Origin: Actinomadura_C sp036008685 | Lineage (GTDB): Bacteria; Actinomycetota; Actinomycetes; Streptosporangiales; Streptosporangiaceae | Assembly: GCA_036008685.1 (NCBI GenBank) | Contig: DASYNF010000133.1 | Span: forward strand, 1 to 43,151 | DNA length: 43,151 bases | Reading direction: 5' to 3' | Part shown: positions 15,824-23,412 of the stretch, in pieces | How the letters are laid out: every line of letters begins with the position of its first letter | How positions within the stretch are numbered: position 1 is the first letter of the stretch | Notes under the pieces: model-generated | Told to the model about the DNA's origin: nothing | The model's database searches: none | The model's input: the letters and a program-made list of their open reading frames with translations, nothing else | Made by a program: the position numbers and the translations under genes

Positions 15824-16014
15824 GGCGCTCCTGTCCGGGGGGACTGCACGATGTGCCGCCTAAGGGAGAAGATGCCATGATGCCCCGTTCTTGCCGCAAA
15901 CCGCCGCAAGATCGGGTATCGGCCAGGTCATGAGGGCAATTCGGGCCTGAGTGAATACAGATCACCTGGCGAAAACCAGGATTAACGTAGGGACTCTTGA
16001 CCCACCTCCTCAGA

Positions 16015-16020
16015 TAGGCT
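16015..16020 (+). promoter_or_regulatory. -10 element for a leaderless TetR-type gene
   Basis: TAGGCT ends six bases before the GTG at 16027 and there is no Shine-Dalgarno between. The -35 is unclear: TTGACC at 15997 is too close (12-bp spacer), and the 17-bp position reads GACTCT. Confidence 0.4.
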
Positions 16021-16026
16021 TTACAG

Positions 16027-16737
16027 GTGGGAACTCAGGCAGTGGCCGGGGACCAGCCCAGGGGGCATGGGGCCGCCTCCACCCCGCGGACGGAGCGGAG
16101 CGGGAGAACGCGACGTCGGTTGAGGGTCGAAGAGCGCAGAGACGAATTGCTCGAAGCCGCCTTGCAACTGTTCTGTGACAGGGCACCCGAGGACATCTCC
16201 ATCGATGACGTGGCCTCGGCCGCCGACGCGTCCCGGGCGCTGGTCTATCACTACTTCGGCGGAAAGCACGAGTTGTACATCGCGGCACTGAAGAGGGCGG
16301 CCAAACAGCTGTCCGAGCTGCTGGAAATGCCCATCGAAGGGGACTCACTCGAGCGGCTGCGCATATCCCTCGGCCGCTATTTCGACTTTGTCGAAGACCA
16401 CGCGGCGGGATTCACCGCCCTGCTCCGGGGCGGTCCCGCCGACCGGTCCGGGGACGCCGGAGAGATCATCGACGGCGTCCGGAATTTGATTCTGAACCGG
16501 ATCCTCGCCGTGCTGGGCATGGACACGCCAGGTCCTGTCCTGCGTATCACCCTGCGAGCCTGGGTGGCCCTGGTGGAAACCGCGGGGCTCGACTGGCTCG
16601 AGCGCAAGGATCTGCCCCGGGCGCAACTCGAGCAGTTGCTCATTGAGCAGTACGTGGTTCTGCTCCGCGTCGCGGGGAGGCACGATCCGCACGCCGCGAC
16701 GCTGCTGAACCAGGTCGCCTCCGAAGACCTGGACTGA
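16027..16737 (+). CDS. TetR/AcrR-family transcriptional regulator
   Basis: 236 residues from GTG 16027, apparently leaderless. A ~35-residue basic N-terminal extension (RTERSGRTRRRLRVEERR) precedes the TetR DNA-binding domain: ELLEAALQLFCDRAPEDISIDD, then ASRALVYHYFGGKHELY as recognition helix and following turn. The C-terminal ~150 residues are an all-helical ligand-binding domain with a hydrophobic core (LVETAGLDWLERKDL, EQLLIEQYVVLLR). The Tyr-His-Tyr-Phe recognition helix resembles regulators of lipid and fatty-acid metabolism in actinomycetes, but the ligand is not predictable. No partner gene is adjacent. It is divergent from the LacI-type regulator with ~200 bp between. Confidence 0.88.
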   Translation: MGTQAVAGDQPRGHGAASTPRTERSGRTRRRLRVEERRDELLEAALQLFCDRAPEDISIDDVASAADASRALVYHYFGGKHELYIAALKRAAKQLSELLEMPIEGDSLERLRISLGRYFDFVEDHAAGFTALLRGGPADRSGDAGEIIDGVRNLILNRILAVLGMDTPGPVLRITLRAWVALVETAGLDWLERKDLPRAQLEQLLIEQYVVLLRVAGRHDPHAATLLNQVASEDLD

Positions 16738-17064
16738 CTCGGATCCGGCCGGCGATCCGGGTCCACGTGGATCCGGGCCGACGTGGATCGGAGTGACGGC
16801 CCTCGCCTTTACCTTCGCGACACCGTGTGCGACCGACTCCATGCCAGGTCGCCGACATGATCCGGTGTCCCGTCCGCGCCATCATGCCTCTCGGCGTGGA
16901 CGGGACACCGTGAGCCCAGCCCCGGCCCTCAGGTGAATGACCGCGACACTGAGCCCCCCGTGGCTTGACGCCCCCCAATTCTCTGGTGTGCGATCGGCAA
17001 GACTCACCGGTTCGTCCTCAGTCAGCGTGGACCGAGGACGTCGACTCCGGCGGAGCGTTGTCGA
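16738..17064. other. Intergenic between tetR-type gene and bldC, with terminator
   Basis: No gene seen. Near 16756-16791 the motif ACGTGGATC is repeated twice close to the end of the tetR-type gene. The main feature is the hairpin at 16864-16909. The rest shows no structure. Confidence 0.5.
16864..16909. terminator. Strong hairpin between convergent genes
   Basis: GGTGTCCCGTCC and GGACGGGACACC pair perfectly; five more pairs (one G-T) extend the stem to 17 bp with a 12-nt loop. It serves the convergent tetR-type gene and bldC. Confidence 0.75.
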
Positions 17065-17268
17065 TCACTCCGAGCGCTGCTGCGGGATTCCCGCCAGCAG
17101 CGCTCGCACCTCAGCCTCGCGGTAGCGCCGGTGCCCCCCCAGCGTGCGGATGGACGTCAACTTGCCGGCCTTCGCCCACCGTGTGACGGTCTTGGGGTCG
17201 ACGCGGAACATCGTCGCCACCTCTGCCGGTGTCAGCAGGGGCTCAGCCTCTGGCGTACGTGCTGACAT
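17065..17268 (-). CDS. bldC: BldC developmental regulator (MerR-like)
   Basis: 67 residues, ATG at 17268 with GGAGGAGAGG upstream. The sequence (TPAEVATMFRVDPKTVTRWAKAGKLTSIRTLGGHRRYREAEV, split here only for description) is essentially that of Streptomyces BldC: a single winged helix-turn-helix with the MerR-type GGHRRYR wing and no effector domain. BldC binds cooperatively to direct repeats and times the onset of development by holding back sporulation genes. The open frame continues upstream of 17268, but the BldC family starts at MSARTPEAEPLLT-like sequence. Neighbouring vdh, DUF3073 and pur genes match the gene order I recall from Streptomyces. Confidence 0.95.
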   Translation of the reverse strand: MSARTPEAEPLLTPAEVATMFRVDPKTVTRWAKAGKLTSIRTLGGHRRYREAEVRALLAGIPQQRSE

Positions 17269-17445
17269 GTGTGCGGCCTCTCCTCCATGGACCGATGACA
17301 GCGATCCTGCGATTGATCCTCGCGTGGTCACTGATGTCCCCTATGGCCCGAAAGAGCCACTATGACATCACAAGGTGTAACCATGCCACCACTCAACGCA
17401 ACAAGCAAGTCCCTGGCTGTAACTGCGTGTTTCGACGTCGGGTGG

Positions 17446-17460
17446 ATCACGCTGCGTGAT
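17446..17460. promoter_or_regulatory. 15-bp palindrome upstream of bldC
   Basis: ATCACGC-T-GCGTGAT, a perfect palindrome about 180 bases upstream of bldC and 48 bases past the end of the frameshifted gene. Candidate operator; binding protein unknown. Confidence 0.4.
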
Positions 17461-17507
17461 TCTAGCGATACAGATGGTCGCATCGCGCGCAGATTCGGGA
17501 AGTTTGT

Positions 17508-17865
17508 TCAGTTAGCGGCGTCGAGGGTCCGCACAAAGCGCCGGCGGCCGAGCGGCCGCCGGCGCATCCCCACCGCGAGTTGCGCCTTGCCGGCCACCGT
17601 CCCGGCAAGTGGCACCGCCGCCTCCGCGAGGGAGCCGTCCGCGCTCGGCGCCCACTCGCCGAAGAGCCGTCTCAACCCCCTCAAAGCCGAGTTCTACGAG
17701 GCTCTTCCCGTGAAACTCCGCGAGGCGGCGGCCGGCATCCTCGATCTCGTCCCAGACCGGGTCGGACCCGAGAACTCCGCCCACCGCGGCCGTCACCGCA
17801 CGATCCTCGCCCGGCCTCGGCCATCGAGGTACGTAGACGAGTGTCCGCACCGGAACCGAGATCAC
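17508..17865 (-). pseudogene. Small conserved-position gene between bldC and vdh, split by a frameshift
   Basis: From GTG 17865 the frame reads as a normal protein (VRTLVYVPRWPRPGEDR, VWDEIEDAGRRLAEFHGKS) up to a run of five Gs on the minus strand (17676-17680). Beyond it that frame turns into Arg/Gly-rich shadow-like sequence. Shifting by one base restores normal codon use (LRRLFGEWAPSADGSLAEAA, LGRRRFVRTLDAAN) ending in TGA at 17508-17510. The joined product would be ~118 residues. Streptomyces has, as I recall, one small uncharacterised gene at this position (between bldC and vdh). Cause is either a real inactivating or slippage mutation or a base-call error in the G run. Function unknown. 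Confidence 0.6.
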
Positions 17866-18199
17866 GGGACCACCCCCATCGGCGTGTCGCGAACCGAGCG
17901 CCAGGCGGCCCTCCGCGGGACCAAAGGCATGAACCTCACAAGGGGAACTGCCAGGTGGCCGGCCGGATATGTGTCCGGACCGTACGGCTCTCCCTTTTCC
18001 ACCGCTCGAACTCGGCGGACGCCCGGCCGGCGACCGCCCGTCCGCGGGTGAGCGGCCCAGGCCACCACGTTCGCGCGGTGACATGACCCTTCCCTCGGTG
18101 ACAGGTCGTCCGCACCGTCGAGATGTCCGTGTTACCCAGGAGGCCACAGAAATCCGACGCGATGCATGCGGATCCGTGGGGCTCTCCGGCCTGCGGCCC
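17866..18199. other. Intergenic region upstream of vdh
   Basis: Divergent gap between the frameshifted gene (minus) and vdh (plus). I see no gene. GGCCGGCCGGATAT-type inverted GC elements occur near 17955 but form no convincing hairpin. Confidence 0.4.
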
Positions 18200-18205
18200 T
18201 AGGCT
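18200..18205 (+). promoter_or_regulatory. -10 element of the vdh promoter
   Basis: TAGGCT lies 28 bases before the vdh GTG, with AGAGGAG as ribosome site between. The -35 region (GTGGGG/TGGGGC) is a poor match, suggesting an activator or another sigma factor. Confidence 0.4.
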
Positions 18206-18233
18206 TGTCCTGAGACTGAGAGGAGTCACAACA

Positions 18234-19322
18234 GTGACGAGTGTCTTCGGGTCGCCTCACAAGGGCACAGGACCCCGGCATGAACAGGTCGTCTTCTGCC
18301 AGGACGAGGCGACCGGCCTGCGGGCCATCATCGCGATCTACTCCACGGCACTCGGTCCCGCACTCGGCGGGACGCGCCTCTATCCCTACGGCTCCGAGGA
18401 CGAGGCGCTGGCCGACGTCCTGAACCTGTCCCGGGCCATGGCGTACAAGAACGCGCTGGCCGGGCTGGATCTCGGTGGCGGCAAGGCCGTCATCATCGGC
18501 TCGCCCGACCACGACAAGTCCGAAGCCCTGCTGCGGGTCTACGGACGGTTCGTCCAGTCGCTCGGCGGCCGCTACTACACCGCCTGCGACGTGGGCACCT
18601 ACAGCGAGGACATGGACCTGATCGCCCGTGAGTGCTCGTTCGTGACCGGTCGTACGGTCGCGCACGGCGGGGCCGGAGACTCCTCCATCCTCACGGCCTA
18701 CGGGGTCTTCCAGGGCATGCGGGCGGCCGCGGAGACCGTCTGGGGCGCTCCCACGCTGCACGGCCGCAGGGTGGGCGTCGAGGGCATCGGCAAGGTCGGC
18801 CGGCGGCTGGTCGAACACCTTCTCGAGGATGGCGCCGAGGTCGTGATCTGTGATGTCGACGACATCGCGGTCGGGCGGATGCGTGCGACCCACCCCGGCG
18901 TGCGGGCCGTCGCCGACCGCGCCGAACTCCTCGGGGCGGACATCGACGTCTATGCCCCGTGTGCGCTCGGCGGCTCACTGAACGACGAGACCGTCTCCGT
19001 CCTGGGGGCCAAGGTCGTGTGCGGAGGGGCCAACAACCAGCTCGCCCACGTCGGCATCGAAAAGCAGCTGGACGACCGGGGCATCCTCTACGCACCGGAT
19101 TACGTGGTCAACGCGGGTGGCGTGATCCAGGTGGCCGACGAGATCGAGGGCTTCAACTTCGAACGTGCCAAGGCACGGGCCTCAGGGATCTTCGACACGA
19201 CCCGGCGGATCTTCGCCATGGCGGCGGACGAGGGCGTGCCCCCGGCCGCGGCCGCGGACCGGCTCGCCGAGCAGCGGATGTCCGATATAGGCCGGTTGCG
19301 GGGAGTATGGCTGGGCGATTGA
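18234..19322 (+). CDS. vdh: Valine (branched-chain amino acid) dehydrogenase
   Basis: 362 residues. It oxidatively deaminates valine, leucine or isoleucine to the 2-oxoacid with NAD, the first catabolic step feeding acyl-CoA precursors. GTG 18234 follows GAGAGGAG. Motifs of the Glu/Leu/Phe/Val dehydrogenase family: ALGGTRLYPY, substrate-binding Lys72, catalytic Lys84 in LGGGKAVI, and the NAD-binding loop VEGIGKVGR at ~182-190, followed by acidic CDVDD, CALGG, GANNQL and DYVVNAGGVIQVADE. Length and position beside bldC fit actinomycete Vdh rather than Bacillus leucine dehydrogenase. The E1/E2 2-oxoacid dehydrogenase at 38.5-42.0 kb could take its product onward. Confidence 0.92.
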   Translation: MTSVFGSPHKGTGPRHEQVVFCQDEATGLRAIIAIYSTALGPALGGTRLYPYGSEDEALADVLNLSRAMAYKNALAGLDLGGGKAVIIGSPDHDKSEALLRVYGRFVQSLGGRYYTACDVGTYSEDMDLIARECSFVTGRTVAHGGAGDSSILTAYGVFQGMRAAAETVWGAPTLHGRRVGVEGIGKVGRRLVEHLLEDGAEVVICDVDDIAVGRMRATHPGVRAVADRAELLGADIDVYAPCALGGSLNDETVSVLGAKVVCGGANNQLAHVGIEKQLDDRGILYAPDYVVNAGGVIQVADEIEGFNFERAKARASGIFDTTRRIFAMAADEGVPPAAAADRLAEQRMSDIGRLRGVWLGD

Positions 19323-19347
19323 TCCGGAGTCTGCGAGGCCGGTGACG

Positions 19348-19364
19348 ACCCGATAGAATCGGGT
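19348..19364 (+). terminator. Short hairpin after vdh containing TAGAAT
   Basis: ACCCGAT-AGA-ATCGGGT (7-bp stem) followed by TCTCC lies 25 bases past the vdh stop. The central TAGAAT (19354-19359) is also a good -10 for the downstream DUF3073 gene, so the element may be a terminator, a promoter, or both. Confidence 0.45.
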
Positions 19365-19401
19365 TCTCCGCTGCGAGCGAAGCGCCACCACTCAGACGGC
19401 G

Positions 19402-19470
19402 TACCGAGCCAAGCGCAAAACGGGTACGGTTGTATCCGGAACTGACGCGCGGCTCGGTAGGCGTCAGTTC
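19402..19470 (+). promoter_or_regulatory. Leader structure with loop-pairing (pseudoknot or switch) upstream of DUF3073 gene
   Basis: GAACTGACGC (19439-19448) and GCGTCAGTTC (19461-19470) form a perfect 10-bp hairpin. Nine bases of its 12-nt loop (GGCTCGGTA, 19451-19459) are the exact complement of TACCGAGCC at 19402-19410. With the adjoining GCGC blocks (19413-19416 with 19447-19450) this gives an alternative longer stem that breaks the first hairpin. This fits an H-type/kissing pseudoknot or two exclusive states. Function is inferred; it requires transcription to start upstream of 19402. Confidence 0.5.
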
Positions 19471-19531
19471 ACGGAGCGTACGCGAGCGTTGATGGGGTCA
19501 TGAAGCCCTGACCATCGAGGGGGTCGAGCCA

Positions 19532-19756
19532 ATGGGGCGCGGCCGAGCCAAGGCCAAGCAGGTGAAGGTTGCCCGCCAGCTGAAGTACAACAGCGGGGGC
19601 ACGGATCTCGACCGCCTTAAGGAGGAGCTGGGAGTCGCTGAGTCAGCCAATGACCCCTATGACGACTCCTATGACGAAGTGGCCGATAAGTACTCCGACT
19701 ACTCCGACGAGTATGGCAGCGAGGACGACCGTAAGGACGGTACGTCCGGCCGCTAA
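19532..19756 (+). CDS. DUF3073 family protein
   Basis: 74 residues, ATG 19532 after a purine-rich GAGGGGGTCGAG. A conserved basic N-terminus (GRGRAKAKQVKVARQLKY) is followed by TDLDRLKEELG and an acidic, Tyr/Asp/Ser-rich disordered tail (YDDSYDEVADKYSDYSDEYG). DUF3073 is confined to actinobacteria and has no assigned function. The basic head plus acidic tail suggests nucleic-acid or ribosome association, which is inference. Its gene sits next to purM and vdh as in Streptomyces. A long leader with a switch-like RNA structure precedes it. Confidence 0.88.
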   Translation: MGRGRAKAKQVKVARQLKYNSGGTDLDRLKEELGVAESANDPYDDSYDEVADKYSDYSDEYGSEDDRKDGTSGR

Positions 19757-19770
19757 CTCATCGTGCTGAC

Positions 19771-19810
19771 CGCCATCGTCCTGGCCGCAAGGCCAGGCGG
19801 TGGCGTTTTC
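19771..19810. terminator. Canonical terminator between DUF3073 gene and purM
   Basis: CGCCATCG-T-CCTGGCC-GCAA-GGCCAGG-CGGTGGCG, a 15-bp stem with one bulged T and one G-U pair and a GNRA tetraloop, followed by TTTTC. It lies between convergent genes and works best on the plus strand. Confidence 0.88.
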
Positions 19811-19848
19811 TTGTGGAGCCGGCCCGCCCGGCGATGGCGGCGACGACC

Positions 19849-20877
19849 TCAGGCGTAACGGGCGGTCCCCGTCCCGGCCACGATCTCGCCGAGAACCCAG
19901 GCGGGCACCTCACGCCGGGCCAGCAGGCCGAGGGCGTCGTCGGCCGATTCGGCGGCCACGATCGCGACCATCCCGACGCCGAGATTGAACGTCTTGTCCA
20001 TCTCGGCCTGCGGCACGTCTCCGTACGACCGCAGCACCGAGAAGACCGGAGGCGGCGTCCAGGAGGACCTCTGCAGGACCGCGTCGACCGAGGCCGGCAG
20101 CGAGCGCGCCAGGTTGGCGGTGAGGCCGCCCCCGGTGATGTGCGCGAAGGCGTGCACCGCACCTGTCCGAGCCAGTGCGAGACAGTCCTGGGCGTAGATC
20201 CGGGTGGGGGTCAGCAGCTCCTCGCCGAGCGAGCGCGACAGCTCGGGGATCTCGGCCGTCAGTTCCAGCCCACTGGTCTTGAGCACATGACGCACGAGGG
20301 AGTAGCCGTTGGCGTGGATCCCCGAGGACGCCAGCCCCAGCACGAGGTCGCCCTCGGCGACGCGGTCCGGCCCGAGCATCTCCGCGGCCTCGACCACGCC
20401 GGTGGCCGCGCCGGCGATGTCGAACTCATCGGGTCCCAGCAGGCCCGGGTGCTCGGCCGTCTCCCCTCCCACCAGGGCACAGCCGGCCAGCGCACAGGCC
20501 TCGGCCACACCACCGACGATGGCGGCGATCCGTTCGGGAACGACCTTGCCGCAGGCGATGTAGTCGGTCATGAACAGTGGTTCGGCGCCGCACACCACCA
20601 GATCGTCGACGACCATGCCGACCAGATCGTGTCCGATGGTGTCGTGGACACCGAGCCGGCGAGCGAGATCGACCTTGGTCCCGACCCCGTCGGTCGAGGT
20701 CGCGAGCAGGGGACGGCGGTAGCGCGCGAGCGCGGAGGCGTCGAAGAGCCCGGCGAAACCACTGGCGTCGTCGACCACCTCAGGGCGCCGGGACGTGGCC
20801 ACGCGCGCCTTCATCAGCTCGACCGCGCGTTCTCCGGCCGCGATGTCGACACCGGCCGCCTCGTAGGACGTGCTCAT
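19849..20877 (-). CDS. purM: Phosphoribosylformylglycinamidine cyclo-ligase
   Basis: 342 residues. It makes aminoimidazole ribotide from FGAM with ATP, the fifth step of purine synthesis. Motifs: the glycine-rich STDGVGTK near 60, VVDDLVVCGAEPLFMTDYIACGK, LVGGETAEHPG, LGLASSGIHANGYSLVR, AHITGGGL. Its ATG overlaps the purF stop (ATGA at 20874-20877), giving translational coupling. The C-terminus is a little shorter than in enterics but normal for actinomycetes. Confidence 0.96.
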   Translation of the reverse strand: MSTSYEAAGVDIAAGERAVELMKARVATSRRPEVVDDASGFAGLFDASALARYRRPLLATSTDGVGTKVDLARRLGVHDTIGHDLVGMVVDDLVVCGAEPLFMTDYIACGKVVPERIAAIVGGVAEACALAGCALVGGETAEHPGLLGPDEFDIAGAATGVVEAAEMLGPDRVAEGDLVLGLASSGIHANGYSLVRHVLKTSGLELTAEIPELSRSLGEELLTPTRIYAQDCLALARTGAVHAFAHITGGGLTANLARSLPASVDAVLQRSSWTPPPVFSVLRSYGDVPQAEMDKTFNLGVGMVAIVAAESADDALGLLARREVPAWVLGEIVAGTGTARYA

Positions 20878-22370
20878 GAGGTGCTGTTGGCGATCTCGAG
20901 AAGGTGCTTGCCCCGTGCGGCCTCATCGACCGGGATCGGGTAGTCCCCGTCGAAACAGGCCCGGCACAACCGGTCTTTGGCGATCTGGGTGGCGGCGATG
21001 AGCTCGTCGAGGGAGATGTAGCCGAGCGAGTCGGCCCCGAGCGAGGTCCGGATCTCCTCGACGGACAGGCTCCCGGCGATCAGCTCGGCCCGGGTGGCGA
21101 AATCGATGCCGTAGAAGCAGGGCCAGGACACGGGCGGGCTGGAGATCCGTACATGCACCTCGGCCGCCCCGGCCTCGCGCAACATCCGGACGATCGCACG
21201 CTGGGTGTTGCCGCGCACGATCGAGTCGTCCACGACCACGATGCGCTTGCCCTCGATCACCTCGCGGAGCGGGTTGAGCTTGAGCCGGATACCGAGCTGA
21301 CGGATCGTCTGCGACGGCTGGATGAACGTACGGCCCACGTAGGAGTTCTTCACGAGCCCCTGGCCATAGGGGATGCCGGAGGCCTCGGCATAGCCGATCG
21401 CCGCGGGGGTGCCGGATTCGGGCGTGGGGATGACGAGATCCGCCTCGACGGGGTGCTCCCGGGCGAGCCGGCGACCGACCTCGACCCGGGTGGCCTGCAC
21501 GCTGCGGCCCGAGATCGTGGTGTCCGGCCGGGCGAGGTAGACGTATTCGAACAGGCAACCCTTCGGCCGCGCTTCGGCGAACCGCTGGGACCGCACGCCG
21601 TTCTCGTCGATGGCGATGATCTCGCCGGGCTCGATCTCGCGGACGAACGCGGCGCCGACGATGTCGAGTGCGGCGGTCTCCGACGCGACCACCCAGCCGC
21701 GCTCGAGCCGGCCGAGCACCAGCGGCCGGACGCCCTCGGGATCGCGGGCGGCGTAGAGGGTGTTCTCGTCCATGAAGACCAGCGAGAACGCGCCCCGGGT
21801 GGCCGGAAGGATCTCCATGGCCGAGTCCATCGGCGACATCGGGCCGGTCGGAGCGCTCTCCCCCGCGTCGCCCCGTGTGGGGCCGACGGCCAGCAGGGCC
21901 GTGAGGACCTCGGTGTCACTCGTGGCGGTGAGCTGCCCGGACTCGAGTCGCGCCGCGAGTTCAGGGGTGTTGATCAGGTTGCCGTTGTGCGCGAGCGCGA
22001 GGCCTCCGGCGTCCGTGGATCGGAATGTCGGCTGTGCGTTCTCCCACGTCGGCGAGCCGGTGGTGGAGTAACGGCAGTGTCCGACGGCTATGTGGCCGCG
22101 CAGGGTGTTGAGCACGGACTCGTCGAACACCTGCGCGACGAGGCCCATGTCCTTGAACACCACGATGCGGGAGCCGTCGCTCACCGCGATGCCGGCGGAC
22201 TCCTGACCGCGGTGCTGCAGGGCGTAGAGACCGAAATAGGTGAGCTTGCTCACTTCGGCCTCATTGGCACCGCCTGGAGGGACCCATACGCCGAAGACCC
22301 CACAGGCATCCTGGGGGCCGCGGTCCGAGGGATCGAGATCGTGGCTGAGGCGGCCATCACCGATAGGCAC
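20874..22370 (-). CDS. purF: Amidophosphoribosyltransferase (glutamine PRPP)
   Basis: 498 residues. It commits PRPP to purine synthesis by adding the amide nitrogen of glutamine. A 22-residue propeptide precedes the nucleophile Cys23 (DACGVFG), which must be exposed by self-cleavage. The Ntn glutaminase domain (YALQHRGQESAGIA, GHCRYSTTGS, AHNGNL) is followed by a PRT domain with VVVDDSIVRGNT. Cysteines in KGCLF, WPCFYG and LCRACFDGDYP fit the Bacillus-type [4Fe-4S] form. The GTG start at 22370 has no ribosome site; TAGACT six bases upstream makes the transcript leaderless. Overlaps purM by four bases. Confidence 0.96.
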   Translation of the reverse strand: MPIGDGRLSHDLDPSDRGPQDACGVFGVWVPPGGANEAEVSKLTYFGLYALQHRGQESAGIAVSDGSRIVVFKDMGLVAQVFDESVLNTLRGHIAVGHCRYSTTGSPTWENAQPTFRSTDAGGLALAHNGNLINTPELAARLESGQLTATSDTEVLTALLAVGPTRGDAGESAPTGPMSPMDSAMEILPATRGAFSLVFMDENTLYAARDPEGVRPLVLGRLERGWVVASETAALDIVGAAFVREIEPGEIIAIDENGVRSQRFAEARPKGCLFEYVYLARPDTTISGRSVQATRVEVGRRLAREHPVEADLVIPTPESGTPAAIGYAEASGIPYGQGLVKNSYVGRTFIQPSQTIRQLGIRLKLNPLREVIEGKRIVVVDDSIVRGNTQRAIVRMLREAGAAEVHVRISSPPVSWPCFYGIDFATRAELIAGSLSVEEIRTSLGADSLGYISLDELIAATQIAKDRLCRACFDGDYPIPVDEAARGKHLLEIANSTS

Positions 22371-22376
22371 GACACC

Positions 22377-22382
22377 AGTCTA
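22377..22382 (-). promoter_or_regulatory. -10 element giving a leaderless purF mRNA
   Basis: On the minus strand TAGACT is followed by exactly six bases (GGTGTC) and then the GTG of purF, so initiation would fall on or next to the start codon. No strong -35 is seen (a TTAATG-like sequence lies ~19 bases further up). Confidence 0.55.
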
Positions 22383-22501
22383 GGGGCACTACCTGGTGCT
22401 TCATTAACCGACTTTTGCCCAGCGGTCCGGTGGCCGGTGCCGCGGACGCGAAAACCTTGGGGATGACGCGCCCGAGGTGGTGCCCCGCAGGAGGTCCCGC
22501 A

Positions 22502-22879
22502 GTGACGATGCCCGGCTACCGGACGTACGAGATCGCACCGCCGAAGCGCCGCGGGATGGCCGTGGCGTCGGTCGCCTTGGGGCTGGCCGGAATACCCGCA
22601 CTGGCGGTCTGCGGCCTCGGGCTCCTGCTGGGCCTGGCCGGCCTGGGGCTCGGCGTCACGGCGCTGATCCGGGGCGGCCAGCGGGACCTGGCGATCACCG
22701 GGGTCATCGCCTCGGTGGTGACCCTCGTCCTCGGCGCGACCGCGATCGCCTGGCTGGTGAGCCAGGCCGCCAAGTGCGGTGACACCGCGACCTATCCCGA
22801 CCGGATCGCCCGGAGCCGCTGCATCGAACGGGAGTTCCCGTTCGTGCAGGCGACGACCCCGCATGGTTCAGGGATGTAG
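22502..22879 (+). CDS. DUF4190-type small membrane protein
   Basis: 125 residues from GTG 22502, which has GGAGGT six bases upstream (the longer ATG frame lacks one). Two hydrophobic helices at ~16-60 (GMAVASVALGLAGIPALAVC, LLLGLAGLGLGVTAL) and ~66-90 (ITGVIASVVTLVLGATAIAWL), with a short RGGQRD loop between, fit the DUF4190 pattern. The C-terminal ~35 residues contain two Cys (AKCGDTATYPD, RSRCIERE), which may form a disulfide outside the cell. The function of DUF4190 proteins is unknown. The 3' end overlaps the convergent sterol-carrier-like gene by 12 bases. Confidence 0.7.
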   Translation: MTMPGYRTYEIAPPKRRGMAVASVALGLAGIPALAVCGLGLLLGLAGLGLGVTALIRGGQRDLAITGVIASVVTLVLGATAIAWLVSQAAKCGDTATYPDRIARSRCIEREFPFVQATTPHGSGM

Positions 22880-23311
22880 CGGCAGATAGTCCGTGAGGTC
22901 CGCCCGGGCGCCGCTGGCCCATACCGCGCCGGTGTCGACGGCCTCCGCCCAGCCGATCCGGCCGGTGGCGAGCCCGATCCAGGTCGACGCGTCCATCTCG
23001 ACGACGTTCGGGGGCGTGCCACGGGTGTGACGAGGCCCTTCGACGCATTGCACGGCGGCGTACGGGGGGACCCGCACCTCCACGGATCTGCCCGGCGCCA
23101 CCGAGACGAGCCGATCGAGCAGAAAACGCACGGCGCCCTTCAGCACCGCACCGTCCGGACGGACCCCGCCCTCCCGCGCGGCGAGCACGGCGTCGACGCA
23201 GCCGCGGCGCAGGGCCGCGGCCTCGTCCGGCCCGGCGTAAGGGGGCCGGCCGAGCACGGCGAGCTGCGCGTCGAGCACGGCGCGGGTGAGCTGAGATCGA
23301 GACATCACCAT
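22868..23311 (-). CDS. Sterol-carrier-family protein
   Basis: 147 residues (an ATG two codons in, at 23305, is equally possible; no strong ribosome site is visible). A helical N-terminus (AVLDAQLAVLGRP, EAAALRRGCVDAVLAAREGG, AVRFLLDRLVSVAPGRSVEVRVPPYAAVQ) leads to a C-terminal SCP2-like ending (VVEMDASTWIGLATGRIGWAEAVDTGAVWASG, RADLTDYLPL). The same family sits beside purF in other actinobacteria, including mycobacteria as I recall. The ligand is unknown, probably a lipid or hydrophobic molecule. Confidence 0.72.
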   Translation of the reverse strand: MVMSRSQLTRAVLDAQLAVLGRPPYAGPDEAAALRRGCVDAVLAAREGGVRPDGAVLKGAVRFLLDRLVSVAPGRSVEVRVPPYAAVQCVEGPRHTRGTPPNVVEMDASTWIGLATGRIGWAEAVDTGAVWASGARADLTDYLPLHP

Positions 23312-23316
23312 GAACG

Positions 23317-23337
23317 CTACCGGGGCGGAACCGGTAG
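23317..23337. promoter_or_regulatory. Palindrome in the divergent gap before the kinase gene
   Basis: CTACCGG-N7-CCGGTAG, perfect 7-bp arms, located between the divergent sterol-carrier-like gene and the receptor kinase. Candidate operator. Confidence 0.4.
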
Positions 23338-23412
23338 AAAGATGATCTCAAGCGCGGCACGCCTTGAAAAGGACACCGGAACACCACCAGACGGTGATCA
23401 CAGGAGGTTGAC

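Noticed and set aside
15997..16025. TTGACC...TTTACA as a sigma-70 promoter for the tetR-type gene
   Set aside because: The 17-bp spacing would put the transcript start inside the coding sequence; TAGGCT at 16015 is a better -10.
20904..22466. 520-residue plus-strand frame over purF
   Set aside because: Antisense to a fully supported purF with catalytic Cys and four cluster cysteines.
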